A stretch of DNA of 64,000 nucleotides, from assembly GCA_946902985.2 (NCBI GenBank), contig OX336389.2:169518704-169582703 (forward strand), read 5' to 3'. A program made the position numbers and the translations under genes. Position 1 is the stretch's first letter, and the number at the start of each line of letters is the position of its first letter. Source of the stretch: Meconema thalassinum. Its lineage: Eukaryota; Arthropoda; Insecta; Orthoptera; Tettigoniidae. Under the pieces are notes generated by a model. The model was not told the DNA's origin. It saw only the letters and a program-made list of their open reading frames with translations, and searched no databases. This document shows, one piece after another, positions 33,641 through 44,260 of this stretch.

Positions 33641-34922
33641 CACTCATGAAAATGGAAATTGCAACATCATGAAGTGGTGCTGCACACCTGCAATTGAACA
33701 TACGGACTAAGTGTTTGACTGTGATACGACAACACTTTCAGGTCCCTCTAAACAATTGTGAACAAAAATCAATAGTGTATGTGCCCACCACAAGCTGCAA
33801 TACAGTGCTGAATTCTTTGTGGCATGGAGCAGTAAGGCCCTGGATCTCTTCCTGAGGAATTGTGGTCCAGGGTGCACTGCACAGGTGAGTTTTTCCAAAG
33901 TTATAGGTGGATGAGGCAAGTTGGACAGGTGTTGACCCATCCTGTACCACAAATGCTCAAGAGTGCTAAAATTCAGGGTTCTGGCAGGCCATTTGTAAGG
34001 TTGTGATTGTCGTGGAGAGCTTCCCTGGAGATGTGTGCAGTGTGACCATGGTATGGTCCTGATGAAACATCCCATTTGCAATGTTGGTCATCATTGGGAC
34101 AACCACTAGATTGAGTTGTCTGTTAACGTACTGTCCATCTTTTGTATTGCCCTCTGCAATCGCTAATTGTGATTAAATATTTAACTCAATAGCTCCCCAG
34201 ACCATAATGCCCGGCATTCGTCCTATGTGCTCTCGACAATAAGGTCTAGGTGGCCCCTCTCCCTAGTACGTCGTTTCACATGATTGCGGTGATAACTGGA
34301 GGCAAGACAGAAGCGCGATTCTTCATTAAGGACAACACTATGGCACTCGTTGACTAACACCGTGCCAGCCATCCACATCGATGTTGTGGGGTCAATGATA
34401 CACCTTCTGCAGGAACATGGGCTTGTAAGCCACTGCATGTAGATGATTTCCAACTGTTTGTTTTATAACATCAAGTGCCACTGTTGCTCGAATTTACGCC
34501 GCTGTTGCATGGGGGGGGGGGGGGTCCATCTAGGCGTCCCTTCATTTGACCACTGCTGCCATGTGGGTTGTACCATAGATATCTGTCAGCCAACGCGTGC
34601 AGCGACTGTGCATAGAGATAATCCACTTTCACAGAGACCAATTATCTGAGCTCTTGCAAAATTTGACAGTTGTTGATAGCATGCTGTTCTCTTATCATCG
34701 AGGCAAATTTGACAGGGAACTGTGCATTGCATAGACTGCAAGGTAACTACACTATGGTCCTAATACTGAAGGTGGTTCCGCCATAACCAAACACTTGTAT
34801 AAACAATTCAATGGGCCTGAAAATGTTATTGTTTACATACCTACAAGGCGTCGCTCCATATCTTGGGAATTAACCCTTAAGACCATTCCTTCATTGTGTT
34901 GTCATTTCCATTTTCATGAGTG
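33641..34922 (-). mobile_element. Tc1-like element with paired TIRs, transposase decayed
   Basis: CACTCATGAAAATGGAAATT (33641) is matched in reverse at 34922, about 26 bp with little mismatch, and TA lies at both borders. Minus-strand fragments read as decayed DD34E transposase: NECHSVVLNEESRF (about 34330), PARTLNFSTLEHLW corresponding to the PDLNPIEHLW motif (about 33960), and a downstream LPHPP. Frames are broken repeatedly. A G-run (34510-34524) is inside. Confidence 0.82.
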
Positions 34923-34980
34923 TATTATTTTGTGTCCCTTGAAATTACTGCCCATCAACTGTATGTAGATTGCTCTAGAG

Positions 34981-35473
34981 CAGGGATGCCCAAACATTTT
35001 TATATGGTGGGCTAAATTAGAAGATATAACAAGGGGGTGTAGGCCACATAAAAGCTATCATCATCATGATGTTTCGATTTTCTCATGGTATCAAACAAGT
35101 TATGTGATTACCTAACTACAAGGAGTAAATTTGCTAAAACATAAGCATATGTTATATGTGGATACAATTCTGATTTTTTTTGGAGCAGACATCAACAGTG
35201 ACATACTCGCCAAAATGGTGGCAACTACTAGTTTAAGAAGTGACATTGCTTCTTCAAAGAACTTCAGATGAAGTAGATTTCTTGCAATTCAAATGCAAGC
35301 TTAGAGTCTTATGTGGCTGTAACCTTATCATCATTAGATGTGACCTACAGTCTTACATGGCTTTCGATTTGCAAAATCTTGCATGCAATAATTTGATTGA
35401 ATCGAAACTAGGGCCGGATGGACTGCTATGGCAGGCTGTACCTGGCCCGTGGGTCTTAGTTTGGACACCCCTG
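34981..35473. mobile_element. hAT-type MITE with perfect 8-bp target duplication
   Basis: The element starts CAGGGATGCCCAAAC and ends GTTTGGACACCCCTG, imperfect terminal inverted repeats typical of hAT. CTCTAGAG is present on both sides (34973-34980, 35474-35481). At 493 bp it has no transposase sequence. Confidence 0.88.
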
Positions 35474-35538
35474 CTCTAGAGTAAGATCAATCAAAAATCT
35501 TCATGTTTGTGTAGGGAATATAACTACTAATGTTATGT

Positions 35539-35597
35539 ATAAAGATGCAGCAGATGACCTCGCTGTTCCACCCCTTAAAACAACAATCATCATCTAT
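35539..35597 (+). repeat. SINE 3' module
   Basis: GATGACCTCGCTGTTCCACC followed by CCTTAAAACAACAATCATC is one of several copies of a conserved module (also about 10464-10512 and 44210-44260, and a diverged one near 36685-36725). It probably represents the 3' end of a SINE or LINE family with an ATC-repeat tail. Confidence 0.55.
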
Positions 35598-36189
35598 GTA
35601 TAATCAAGCCCTTTAGTAATATGTAACTTCATGTAATTTCCTGTGTTGAACAGTTCTATTAATGGCCACAAAAGCAATTTCCTCACTTGTGAAGTAATGG
35701 CCAAAAGCTAGTGTGTTATAAACCAAGAAATGAGATAACCATTCATGCACCCTTGAAATTAACTTGGAAAGAATCAAGAAAATATATTCATCAATAGCTT
35801 TCGTCAACTTGATGCAACAAGTAGTTCCCTGAGGAACTAATTTAGTCTATTTTCATATATTCTACTGGTCTTGTCCATCTCGAAACTCTCCTGTCAATCA
35901 CTGTAAATAGATTTTCCATGTGATGGCTTAAATAGCTATTGGTACTTGACCTACATTGTGATGAAGTATAGAGCAACAATTTCAAACTCAATATCCAAAC
36001 ATTGTAGTCATTTTAAGCAAAACATAAAAAATAATATTTTAAGTTACCAACAGGGTCTTACTGTGGTACTAATGCTTGCCCTGTCTTAGGCCAAAGCTTT
36101 CATTGTTCCTCAGGGTAACTCACATCAACACACTTCCAGCATGGGAAAACATGTATCCAAAGTCACGTGATGAGTCACTTTTTACAATA

Positions 36190-36515
36190 CTTTTTTTTTT
36201 TTGTCGTGTAGCCTCCTGAGAGGCCGAGTGTAGGTCTTTCTAGTCGACACCCGTGGGCGACCTGCTTGTCGGGATGAGAGATGTGGAATGGATGAAGATG
36301 AATGAAACTGGGCAAGGATGTGGAAGAAAGCGGCCGTGGCCTGTCAGAAGGTACTGTCCCAGCATTTGCCTGGTGTTGAAAATGGGAAACCACGGAAAAC
36401 CATTTGAAGGACAGCCGACGGTGGGGTTCGAACCCACGCGTCTACCGAGTCAGCAGAGAGCTTGGCCCCATGACCTAACGCTGCACTTTAGGCAGCATAG
36501 CCACTACTGTCGGTA
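36190..36515 (-). mobile_element. tRNA-derived SINE, family 1 body with a different 3' end
   Basis: The minus strand starts at the right with the same tRNA-like head as 27813-28182 (B-box GGGTTCGAACCCCACC) and the same body. After CATCTCTCATCCCGAC it diverges into a unique 3' part (GTCGCCCACGGGTGTCGAC and a T-run on the + strand, 36190-36201). So body and tail are modular between copies. Confidence 0.82.
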
Positions 36516-36850
36516 ATACATGAATACAACACTAAAGAATAATGTACCAGAATATTTAGTTCTTGGTACTGGTTTATCAACTTTTCCAAAGACTTTTAAT
36601 AGAACATCAGTAAGAGATATTGTCCTTTACAGAAATAAACATATGCATAACGTATAATTTACGATACCTATACTAGAACATGGGGGCAGATGATCTCTAT
36701 GTTTTCTCCCTTAAAATAATCACCACTACAATAAATATTTACATAGAACAACAGAATACATGACATTCAATATCTGTTAATTAGGACTCCTATATTGAAA
36801 TGTTAGAAGCCATTTTCAGTGTAATAAAAGTGTAATCTATTAACAGAATT

Positions 36851-37791
36851 CAGTGGCATGCATTGGGATGAAGCAAGGGAAGCACTGCTTCAGTGCCCGA
36901 AATTCCCCTTAAATTCGTCTATGTTCTATTAGTCAATGCCACTTTTCATTTTGTTTAAGCGCTCAGTTTTCCTCCCGTCCGCGAGGAGAAGCTCTGCTTC
37001 ACCTTATGCTAGAGGTTACACAGAGAAGGTATAGCGTGTACTCCTACTAGTCCTACACCCGCACAGCATTGCCTTGTATTCAAGCAGGTCGAACTGAAGC
37101 ATGCATCAACAAGGTAATCTGTGCATCATCTCATTTCCAAGGCGTCCTAGTTCCTTTCGTCTCCAACAGAGAGCAGCCGGCATAGTATAAAGTTGAGAAC
37201 AACACTTTTTAGAGGGTGAGGAAACTTTCACTTCGAACCCCACGAATAGGCCACTCCGGACAGCATAGAGGTGAACATATTATGATAAAATGTGATCTTT
37301 ATATTGGATATCAACAGGAGATAGCATATTCCACAACCACAGTAACCTTCTAACATTCTCAGTTTTAAGATTTTTATGCAAAAGCTGTTAAATATAAATT
37401 CACATGAAAATAGTTTTATCGCCCCCTGCATTTTTATAGTAGACTGTTCATGTTTTAACTTATTCTTTCATCGCATTTTTAAACAGATGTATCCTAAAAT
37501 TGTGGCATTGCACTGTATGGACGTGTTTTCAAAAAATATAATTTTAGTATATTAAAATTAATTACAGTTGTTGTTATAATTATTATTATTATAGCCTACT
37601 GTATGTGCAGCACTGAATTGTACTGTATGATGATGACTTCAAAATATTTTTGTGAAAATGATATATTATTATTATATATTATTATTATTATATATTATTA
37701 TTATTGTTGTTATGGTGGGTATCCAATTAGTTTTTCTTCACTTTAATATAGTGAGTGCTTCACTAGTCTCGAGGGTAACCGCACGCCACTG
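36851..37791. mobile_element. hAT-like non-autonomous element inserted in a MITE
   Basis: Ends CAGTGGCATGC and, reversed from 37791, CAGTGGCGTGC. Flanking 8-bp sequences ACAGAATT (36843-36850) and ACTGAATT (37792-37799) match at 7 of 8. No transposase frame was found; a TTA/TAT microsatellite lies near 37660-37705. The flanks belong to a MITE (next entry). Confidence 0.75.
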
Positions 37792-37960
37792 ACTGAATTG
37801 CTTTTCAGTTGGTCAATACAAGTGTGCGCTATTAGATTGGGCAGTGAGAAGTGTGTTAATAATGATAAAATAATTGTTACTCACCACTCAATTTAATTGG
37901 GCATACTTGTGCATACTTGTGTTGGCCAACTGAAAAGCAATTCTGTTAATAATTATGACT
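37792..37960. mobile_element. MITE copy 3 (TIR core CAGTYGGTYAAYAC), left tip beyond the hAT
   Basis: GAATTGCTTTTCAGTTGGTC faces its complement ending AAGCAATTCTGTTAA at 37953. The matching left outer tip TTAACAGAATT lies at 36840-36850, on the far side of the hAT at 36851-37791. The roughly 150-bp element has no coding capacity. Confidence 0.7.
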
Positions 37961-38379
37961 CTTCCTGTAGAGATGGCATCTTTCTGTAACGAGTCACAGG
38001 AGTTGATCCATAGCTTTAATATTTAAGAAAAGAAAGCTAGAGAATTCGGTACCAGTAGATAAAGATTATTATCCTGGTTTACTGTATGAAGTACGGCTGG
38101 TACTTAAAATCGATTCATTTCATATATCGATTAATCTATTACCCCGGCGGAAGTGGGCAGGCGATAGTGTAACAACTGTACGACAATGGGCTCTGCTGAG
38201 ATAAGTAACCATATATATAATAGAATTCAAGTGCAACATGGTTTCTTAATGCGATCACTGGACATAGTCTGGCATACAGATACTGTAAATCATAATAATT
38301 GCCATCTCCTCGGGCAGCAGTGGCAGTTGGCAGTCAAAGTGAAAGGTTGTGTTTTTCCAGAGCTCTCAGGTGTGCTGAA

Positions 38380-39389
38380 ATGGGTTGTTCTCTGGAGTAT
38401 TATCGCGCGAGGATCGGACTGTGGTATGTGAAGGGTAGTCGGGATTTCCGGTGTTTGTGCGTGCGTACGGGCCCTAGTAACTTGTGGTTCATAGCCCTAG
38501 TGATAGCTGCATTGCTAGTTATTAGTGGCGTGGAAGTGAATCCAGGCCCTGTTACTCCAAATATGAATCAGGCAAATGATCCAGTGGCAGCTTTAAAGTG
38601 TTCAACGTGCAGTAAAACATTGAAGAACGATGTTCAGTGTGGACTATGTGAGAAATGGTTTCACTTCGGCTGTATTAAGGTCAAGGAGGAGGATTGTGAT
38701 GTCGGGAATTGGTTTTGTAAAGTATGTGATACGCCGGACTGTTTGAGGGTGCAAATCAAAGCAAGGGATCAAATAATACAGGAACTTAGAACAAAGCTTC
38801 GTGAATCAGAGGAAACGGTGAAGGATGCGACTGAACGGCTTTCTACTGGGGTCAGTGTGGAAGAGGGCGTGCAGGAGCAAATTGAGGATGACGTCATCAT
38901 AATGGGTGATTCTATGATACGATGGAGTGCGAATATCTCGAGGAAATCAGGTGCGAAAGTGCGGTGTTATCCGGGGATTAAAATTGACCAGCTTGCCCAA
39001 CACGTGGAAGAAGCAAATGTAGAGGACTGTGACAAAGTTAAAGTGTTGTTGCTCCATGTTGGGACGAACGATTTGAAGAAGAGGGCTCAGCTGATTACAT
39101 CATGGGGGAGCTCTACGAACTAGGCAGAAAAGCTAAAAGCAAGTTTGGAAATGCAAAAATTATAATGAGTGGCATTGTTCGGCGGGGAGATGTTCCATTA
39201 AGGCGAGTTAAGACTGTAAATGACCGCATGGACTGGGTTTGTGCACAACTGGGATTAGTGTATGTAGATGCTGACTGCTGGATTGGTGGCCGTGACTTCG
39301 CCCGAGACGGGCTGCATTTAAATCGACGGGGCGCTTTTAACCTAGGGAGCCTACATGACAGGGTCATCGGTTCGTGGCGGCCATTGTGA
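38380..39389 (+). pseudogene. LINE ORF1: 2A-like motif, PHD-type finger, SGNH esterase-like domain (frameshifted)
   Basis: The most likely start is the ATG at 38380; the frame is open upstream to 38299. Counting from that Met: a hydrophobic run (FIALVIAALLVI) leads into GVEVNPGP at residues 50-57. A C4HC3 finger follows from residue 74 (CSTC, CGLC, HFGC, CKVC), then a Glu/Lys-rich helix, then an SGNH esterase-like domain with GDSM and HVGTNDL. The frame is broken near 39095; the second frame (39102-39389) supplies the rest, ending with DGLHLN. PHD fingers and esterase domains are known in ORF1 of CR1/L2-type LINEs. The 2A-like motif could release the N-terminal leader during translation. Confidence 0.78.
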
Positions 39390-39459
39390 GGAGGAGCAGG
39401 TCCAGAGGTTGCCAGCCGACGGGAACAGAAGGAGCTACTTCGGGATATTTGCTGCGGAG

Positions 39460-42223
39460 GTAAGACTCTAAGATTACTGCAGGTTAATTGTCAGAGTTTA
39501 GGAAATAAATTAATTGAATTTTGGAATCTTGTAGAAACGTATTCTCCGGACATTGTCATTGCTACTGAATCTTGGTTATATGAGGATATAAATAGTAATG
39601 AAATAATTCAAGGGACCTACGAAATGTACAGAAGGGATCGGGGGAAGCGAGGTGGTGGGCTATTTATTTGTGTGCGCAAAAATATAGCTAGTTTCTTAAA
39701 GTGGGCGGATACGGATCATGAAATGTTATGTGTACAAATTTCGGATAAAGGGAATAAATTCACTCTTCAGGTGATAGGGGCGTATAGAGCACCGAAAGAT
39801 AACTTTTCGCTTCTCGACACACTGTATGATAAAATTTGTACGGGTAATGCTATGAAAAAGAGCATAATAATTGCCGGAGATTTAAACCTCCCCAAAGTAG
39901 ACTGGTCTGGTGAGTCAACTAGCTGTGGTCAAGCTCAGAGCGCTGAAAACAAATTCTTAAGGGAGGGGGGGATTTTCCCAAGTAGTTGACTTCCCAACTA
40001 GAGGCAATAATACCTTAGATGTTTATCTTGTAAGGCCTGTAGAGCTGTATATTAACTGTCTGAAAGTACCAGGAATTAGGGACCATTCTGGGGTTGAATT
40101 AAATATTAGATACGGTGACATTACAAAATTAGACTCTGATGTAGTAAATAAGATCATATTCCAGTATCGCAGGGCGAATCAGGGCAAATTTCAGGGGTAT
40201 TTGAATGAGCTATTTGTAGGATGGGCATCGGAAGGAAATCACATTAACATCCTGTGGACTAACTTTTTGAAAATTTTAAATAGCGCTATTGATAAATTTG
40301 TTCCATTTAAATTACTGAAACAAAACCCAGATCCTGAGTATTACACACGGGAAATCAGGAGTCTTAAACAGGAAATTATACAATAAAAGACATGATAGTG
40401 ACAAGTATATGTTGAAATTTAAGTCCTTATCAAGAGAGCTCGTCTTAAAAAAGAGGGCTGCTCATGACAATTATATGCAAGGTTTACTTGGTTCGGGGGG
40501 CGATGGGTGGAAAAAAATTTACAGTTATGTTAGGAGAAGGAAGGGAAATTCAAATAATTTGTCGATGATAATGTCCGGTGACGGTAAAATAATTACTGAG
40601 AAGCAAGCCATTGCTAATGAATTAAATGACTTTTATGGTAGTGTGTTCAATAAATCCAATAGCTGTGTGTTGGACCTTAACGGTGAATCAGGGGCTCCAC
40701 TTCTCCAAATAAACCAGTCAGCAATTGTAAAGCTATTACAAAAATTACGTTACAATATATCGAAGGGTCCTGATAATATTGTTAGTGAAGTACTTAAACT
40801 AGGAGGTAGGGCCGTGGCACAATACTTAGAGGTGTTGTATAATGTGTCCATAAACAATGCGCAAATCCCGGATGACTGGAAAAGAGCTACGGTAGTCCCA
40901 ATATTTAAGGGAGGGAGCAGACTTGAATTGGGCAACTACAGGCCGGTTATGCTTACGTCCATCGTTTGTAAACAGATGGAGCATCTCATTTGCGACTACT
41001 TGAGGGAACAGTGGGAAACATTATCATGGTTTAATGATAGGCAACATGGATTTCGGAAAGGTTACTCATGCGAGAGTCAGATGCTAACACTTTTTCAAGA
41101 TATTAGCGAATCGTTCGACGATGGAGTTTCAGTCGACGCCGTAGTTATAGATTTTGCGAAGGCATTTGATGTCGTACCGCATGACATGCTACTCCATAAA
41201 TTAGCTTCGACGAAGATTGATAGAAGAGTAATTTTATGGATCCAAGAATTTTTGACTGGTCGTTCCCAGAAAGTGAAAGTTGAAGGCCGATTCTCGGATG
41301 AAATTACCGTAACGTTGGGTATCCCTCAGGGCAGCGTAATCGGAACTTTGTTATTTTTGGCGTTTATAAATTACTTACCAAATGGGATTCGCAGTGACTG
41401 TCGATTGTTTGCGGATGATTGTGTAATATATCCAAAGATACATGACTCGCAAGACAATGCAGTACTTCAAGATGACCTGAACCTGGTCTATAAGTGGGCG
41501 ATTGAAACTAAAATAAACACAAGAAAATGTAGTCTAATAAAAATAGGGAAAGTGCGAAGGCAAGATTTTCAATATAACATTGGCTCGGAATTACTTGTAG
41601 AAGAAGAGTCTTGCAAATATTTGGGCGTTCACGTAAGAAATGATATGAAATGGAGTAGTCATATAGGATGTGTAGTTTCTAAAGCTTAGAAATCCCTGCA
41701 CTTTGTAATGAGGGTATTAAAAGGAAGTAGTACCTCTGCTATAGAATTAGGATATTTGTCACTTGTAAGACCTATTCTGGAATACGCCTCGGTGGTTTGG
41801 GATCCATATCAAGTAGGGCTCATACATGAGTTGGAAATAGTACAAAGAAAGGCCGCTAGATTTGTGCTCAGTGACTTTAATCCCAGAAGCAGTGTGAGCC
41901 GTATGTTAAAGAAACTTGGGTGGGAATCACTTGAGGCTAGGAGGATGAAATTCAGACTCTGCGCTATGTACAACGCGTATACAAATCGACCAGCATGGGG
42001 TGAGCTTAGCAAACGTATGGAAAAGCCTACTTACATGGGTAGGAGCGATCACCCTTTCAAAGTTAAGGGCCGACCACAGCGAACAAATTATGGTAAATAT
42101 TCTTTCGTAAACCGTGCCATTGATAATTGGAACTCTCTACCTGCCGCAGTCTTAGAGCCTTTTCCCAAGCATATAGGTGTGTTTAAGAAAAGACTGACTA
42201 TTTGTGTAAATACTTCAGTTTAA
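39460..42223 (+). pseudogene. LINE ORF2: APE endonuclease and reverse transcriptase (frameshifts, one nonsense codon)
   Basis: Endonuclease motifs in order: VNCQSLGNK, TESW, YRRDRGKRGGG, GDLNLP, DHSG. RT motifs in order: NYRPVMLTSIV, QHGFRKGYS, VIDFAKAFDVVPH, GIPQGSVIG, and the catalytic LFADDCVIY (about 41407-41433), then KYLGVHV. A frame change near 39970 and another near 40380 split the endonuclease/linker, and an in-frame TAG at 41687 cuts off the C-terminal 178 residues (41690-42223). Few lesions in a long, readable ORF suggest a modest age. Confidence 0.85.
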
Positions 42224-42332
42224 TTGTTAGTGAATTGGTATGTACAATTATTTATTTGTTATGTATATCTAATTTGCCACCGGGGGACACACCCCCAATT
42301 GCAAATAAACGAATGAATGAATGAATAATGAA

Positions 42333-42670
42333 TCCACACGTTCATTTCTTGGAATTTTGACATGGCCAGGTACCCAAGTAAAATAAGAGTAAATAAAAGT
42401 AAGATAATTCAAAGGTTATTTGTAGGATATTTTGGAGTGCTTGTAATACACTTCGTGAATCTGTTACCGTATAACGGGAGAGTTATAAATATGTTGTTTT
42501 TTAATGAAAATTAGCACTTGATGTATTGTGAAGGCTTCAGCTGAAAAAAAAATGACATTGTGTTGGGGAGTTTCAATTTGTGCATGATTTGAAGATCCGA
42601 TACATAAAAAACAGTCCCTACCCCAGCAGGTTGCTGAAATTTTGATCCATCCGTGTAAACATTAACGTGT
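42333..42670 (-). pseudogene. RNase H segment of an older LINE (host element H, part 3)
   Basis: On the minus strand the frame reads HVNVYTDGSK, the first RNase H motif, and further on TWVPGHVKIPRNERVDS, the last. The region between is degraded. RNase H in a LINE is found in I-clade relatives. This piece continues the protein interrupted at 45842 by LINE C, and it is cut at 42333 by the tail of element F. Confidence 0.72.
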
Positions 42671-42849
42671 CGTTGATCATCATCATCAACAAGAGCAGTT
42701 TCCAACCACAGGTTGGGTCTGCTTGGAGCACAAGCCTCTCCATCGTTTTCTGTCCATCCACCACTTCTCTTCTGTCACTGTTCAATTCACTTCTTTTCTC
42801 TCGACAACTTTTCTTCACCCCCTTCATCCACCTATCCCTTGGTCTTCCT

Positions 42850-43695
42850 CTAGGTCACTTTTTCTTCCACTCCATTTCCAATATTTTCCATTTTTCCTTC
42901 TCCCTTTCTTTTCATGTGTCCATACCACTGTAGCCTTGATTTTTCAATCCTATCCTGTAGGGGTTCTTCCTTTAATATTTCTCTGACTCTGTCCATTCTA
43001 GTTACACCTATACGAATCTTCTGAAACTTCATTTCCACTCCTTGTATTCTGCTTTTATCTCTCTCCCTCATCACCCAAGTTTCTGATCCATACATTAGGA
43101 TCGGCACAAAGTATGTCTTGTATATGATCCCTTTACATTTCTGTGGCACATCCTTGCTCCTTATCAGGCCTCTAACACTCTTGAAGAATCTATCAACACA
43201 CCTTCCTCTTTCATCTAATTCCAAGGCATTTCCCCCATTTTCTTCAATGACACTTCCCAGATATTTGAAGCTCTGCACTCTCTTCAACTGCACTCCACCT
43301 AACTTTATGCCCGAGTATACTCTGGCCTTCTCACGTGTTGTTATCAACACTTCACTCTTTTGTGTGGAAAATTTCATTCCATAGGATGACACTACTTCCT
43401 CCCATGCATTGAGTTGCTCCTGTACATCCCTCTCCTTGTTTCCCCAGATCATCAAGTCATCTGCAAACACCATTGCCTTCATTTGTTCCTCCCCAATATG
43501 CTGTGCTACCTTCTGCATCACTTCATCCATCACCATTACAAAGAGCAAGGGCGAGAGGGCACTTTCCTGCTTTAGATCATTGGTCAACTCAAACCATTCT
43601 GTTCTTTCCATACCAACTTTCACACAGCCTCTGCTTCCCTCATACATATCTCTCACTCTCATCACTATTTCTTCTGTTATTGCTTTGGCTCTCAT
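42850..43695 (-). pseudogene. LINE C reverse transcriptase palm and C-terminal part
   Basis: An uninterrupted 281-codon frame: ALSPLLFVMVMDEVM (the position of the usual QGS motif reads KQES here), MVFADDLMIWGNKE with catalytic ADD, IKLGGVQLKRVQSFKYLGS, YGSETWVMRERDK, RLQWYGHMKR. The substitution of Gly in the QG motif and the missing fingers (another frame, 43739-43978) show inactivity. Confidence 0.8.
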
Positions 43696-44209
43696 CGCTT
43701 CTCATACTCTGTTTCTTACGACACTGTTGTATACCTTCTCAATGTCCATAAAGGCCAATACCAAATCTTCCCCATATTCGTAGAGACGCTCCTGTAACTG
43801 TCTCACTGCAAATATGCCTGAATGCATATTGCTCCTCCCTCAGTTGCTGTTCCGTTTCCTTATGTATCTGTTTCTCCAGTACCTTTTCATATATCTTTGC
43901 ACAGTGCCACATCAGTGTAATTCCCCGGTAATTTTGGCATTTCTTCCTGTCTCCCTTCTTGAAGATGGGCACTATCACCCCCTTCTTCCAATCTTCTGGG
44001 ACTTTCTTCTCCTTCCATATAGCTCATATCACCCTATACAACCACTGTGTTCCCACTTCCCCTGCAGCTTTTATCTCCACGTTTACCTCATCTATACCTG
44101 GTGCTTTTCCCATTTTCAACCTCTTTATTGCTTCTTCCACTTCTGCCCAGGTTAGGTCTTCCACTTGCACCTGGTTACTGACATCAGCCCTTCCAGTATA
44201 CTCTTCCTA

Positions 44210-44260
44210 GCCCAATAACTCAGATGTTAGACCCCTTAAAACAACAATCATCATCATCTT
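44210..44260 (+). mobile_element. 51-bp SINE 3' end inserted in LINE C
   Basis: ACTCTTCCTA occurs at both sides (44200-44209 and 44261-44270). The insert carries GATGTTAGACCCCTTAAAAC and an ATC-repeat tail, the module also seen at 35539-35597. It interrupts the LINE C coding region. Confidence 0.72.

Larger units (their letters stand above)
38299..42333 (+). mobile_element. CR1/L2-like LINE (element F), both ORFs recognisable, inactivated
   Basis: It contains ORF1 (38380-39389, one frameshift) and ORF2 (about 39460-42223) followed by a short 3' UTR. That UTR has a GGGGG-ACACA-CCCCC hairpin (about 42282-42296), AATTGCAAATAAACG and a GAAT repeat tail. A structured 3' UTR with a short microsatellite tail is characteristic of CR1/L2 elements. 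The 5' end was not determined and could begin near 38150. The 3' end abuts the RNase H segment of an older LINE. Confidence 0.82.

Noticed and set aside
42282..42296. Rho-independent-like terminator (G5 loop C5)
   Set aside because: This is eukaryotic DNA, and the hairpin is at the 3' end of a CR1/L2-like LINE, where such structures serve RT recognition.
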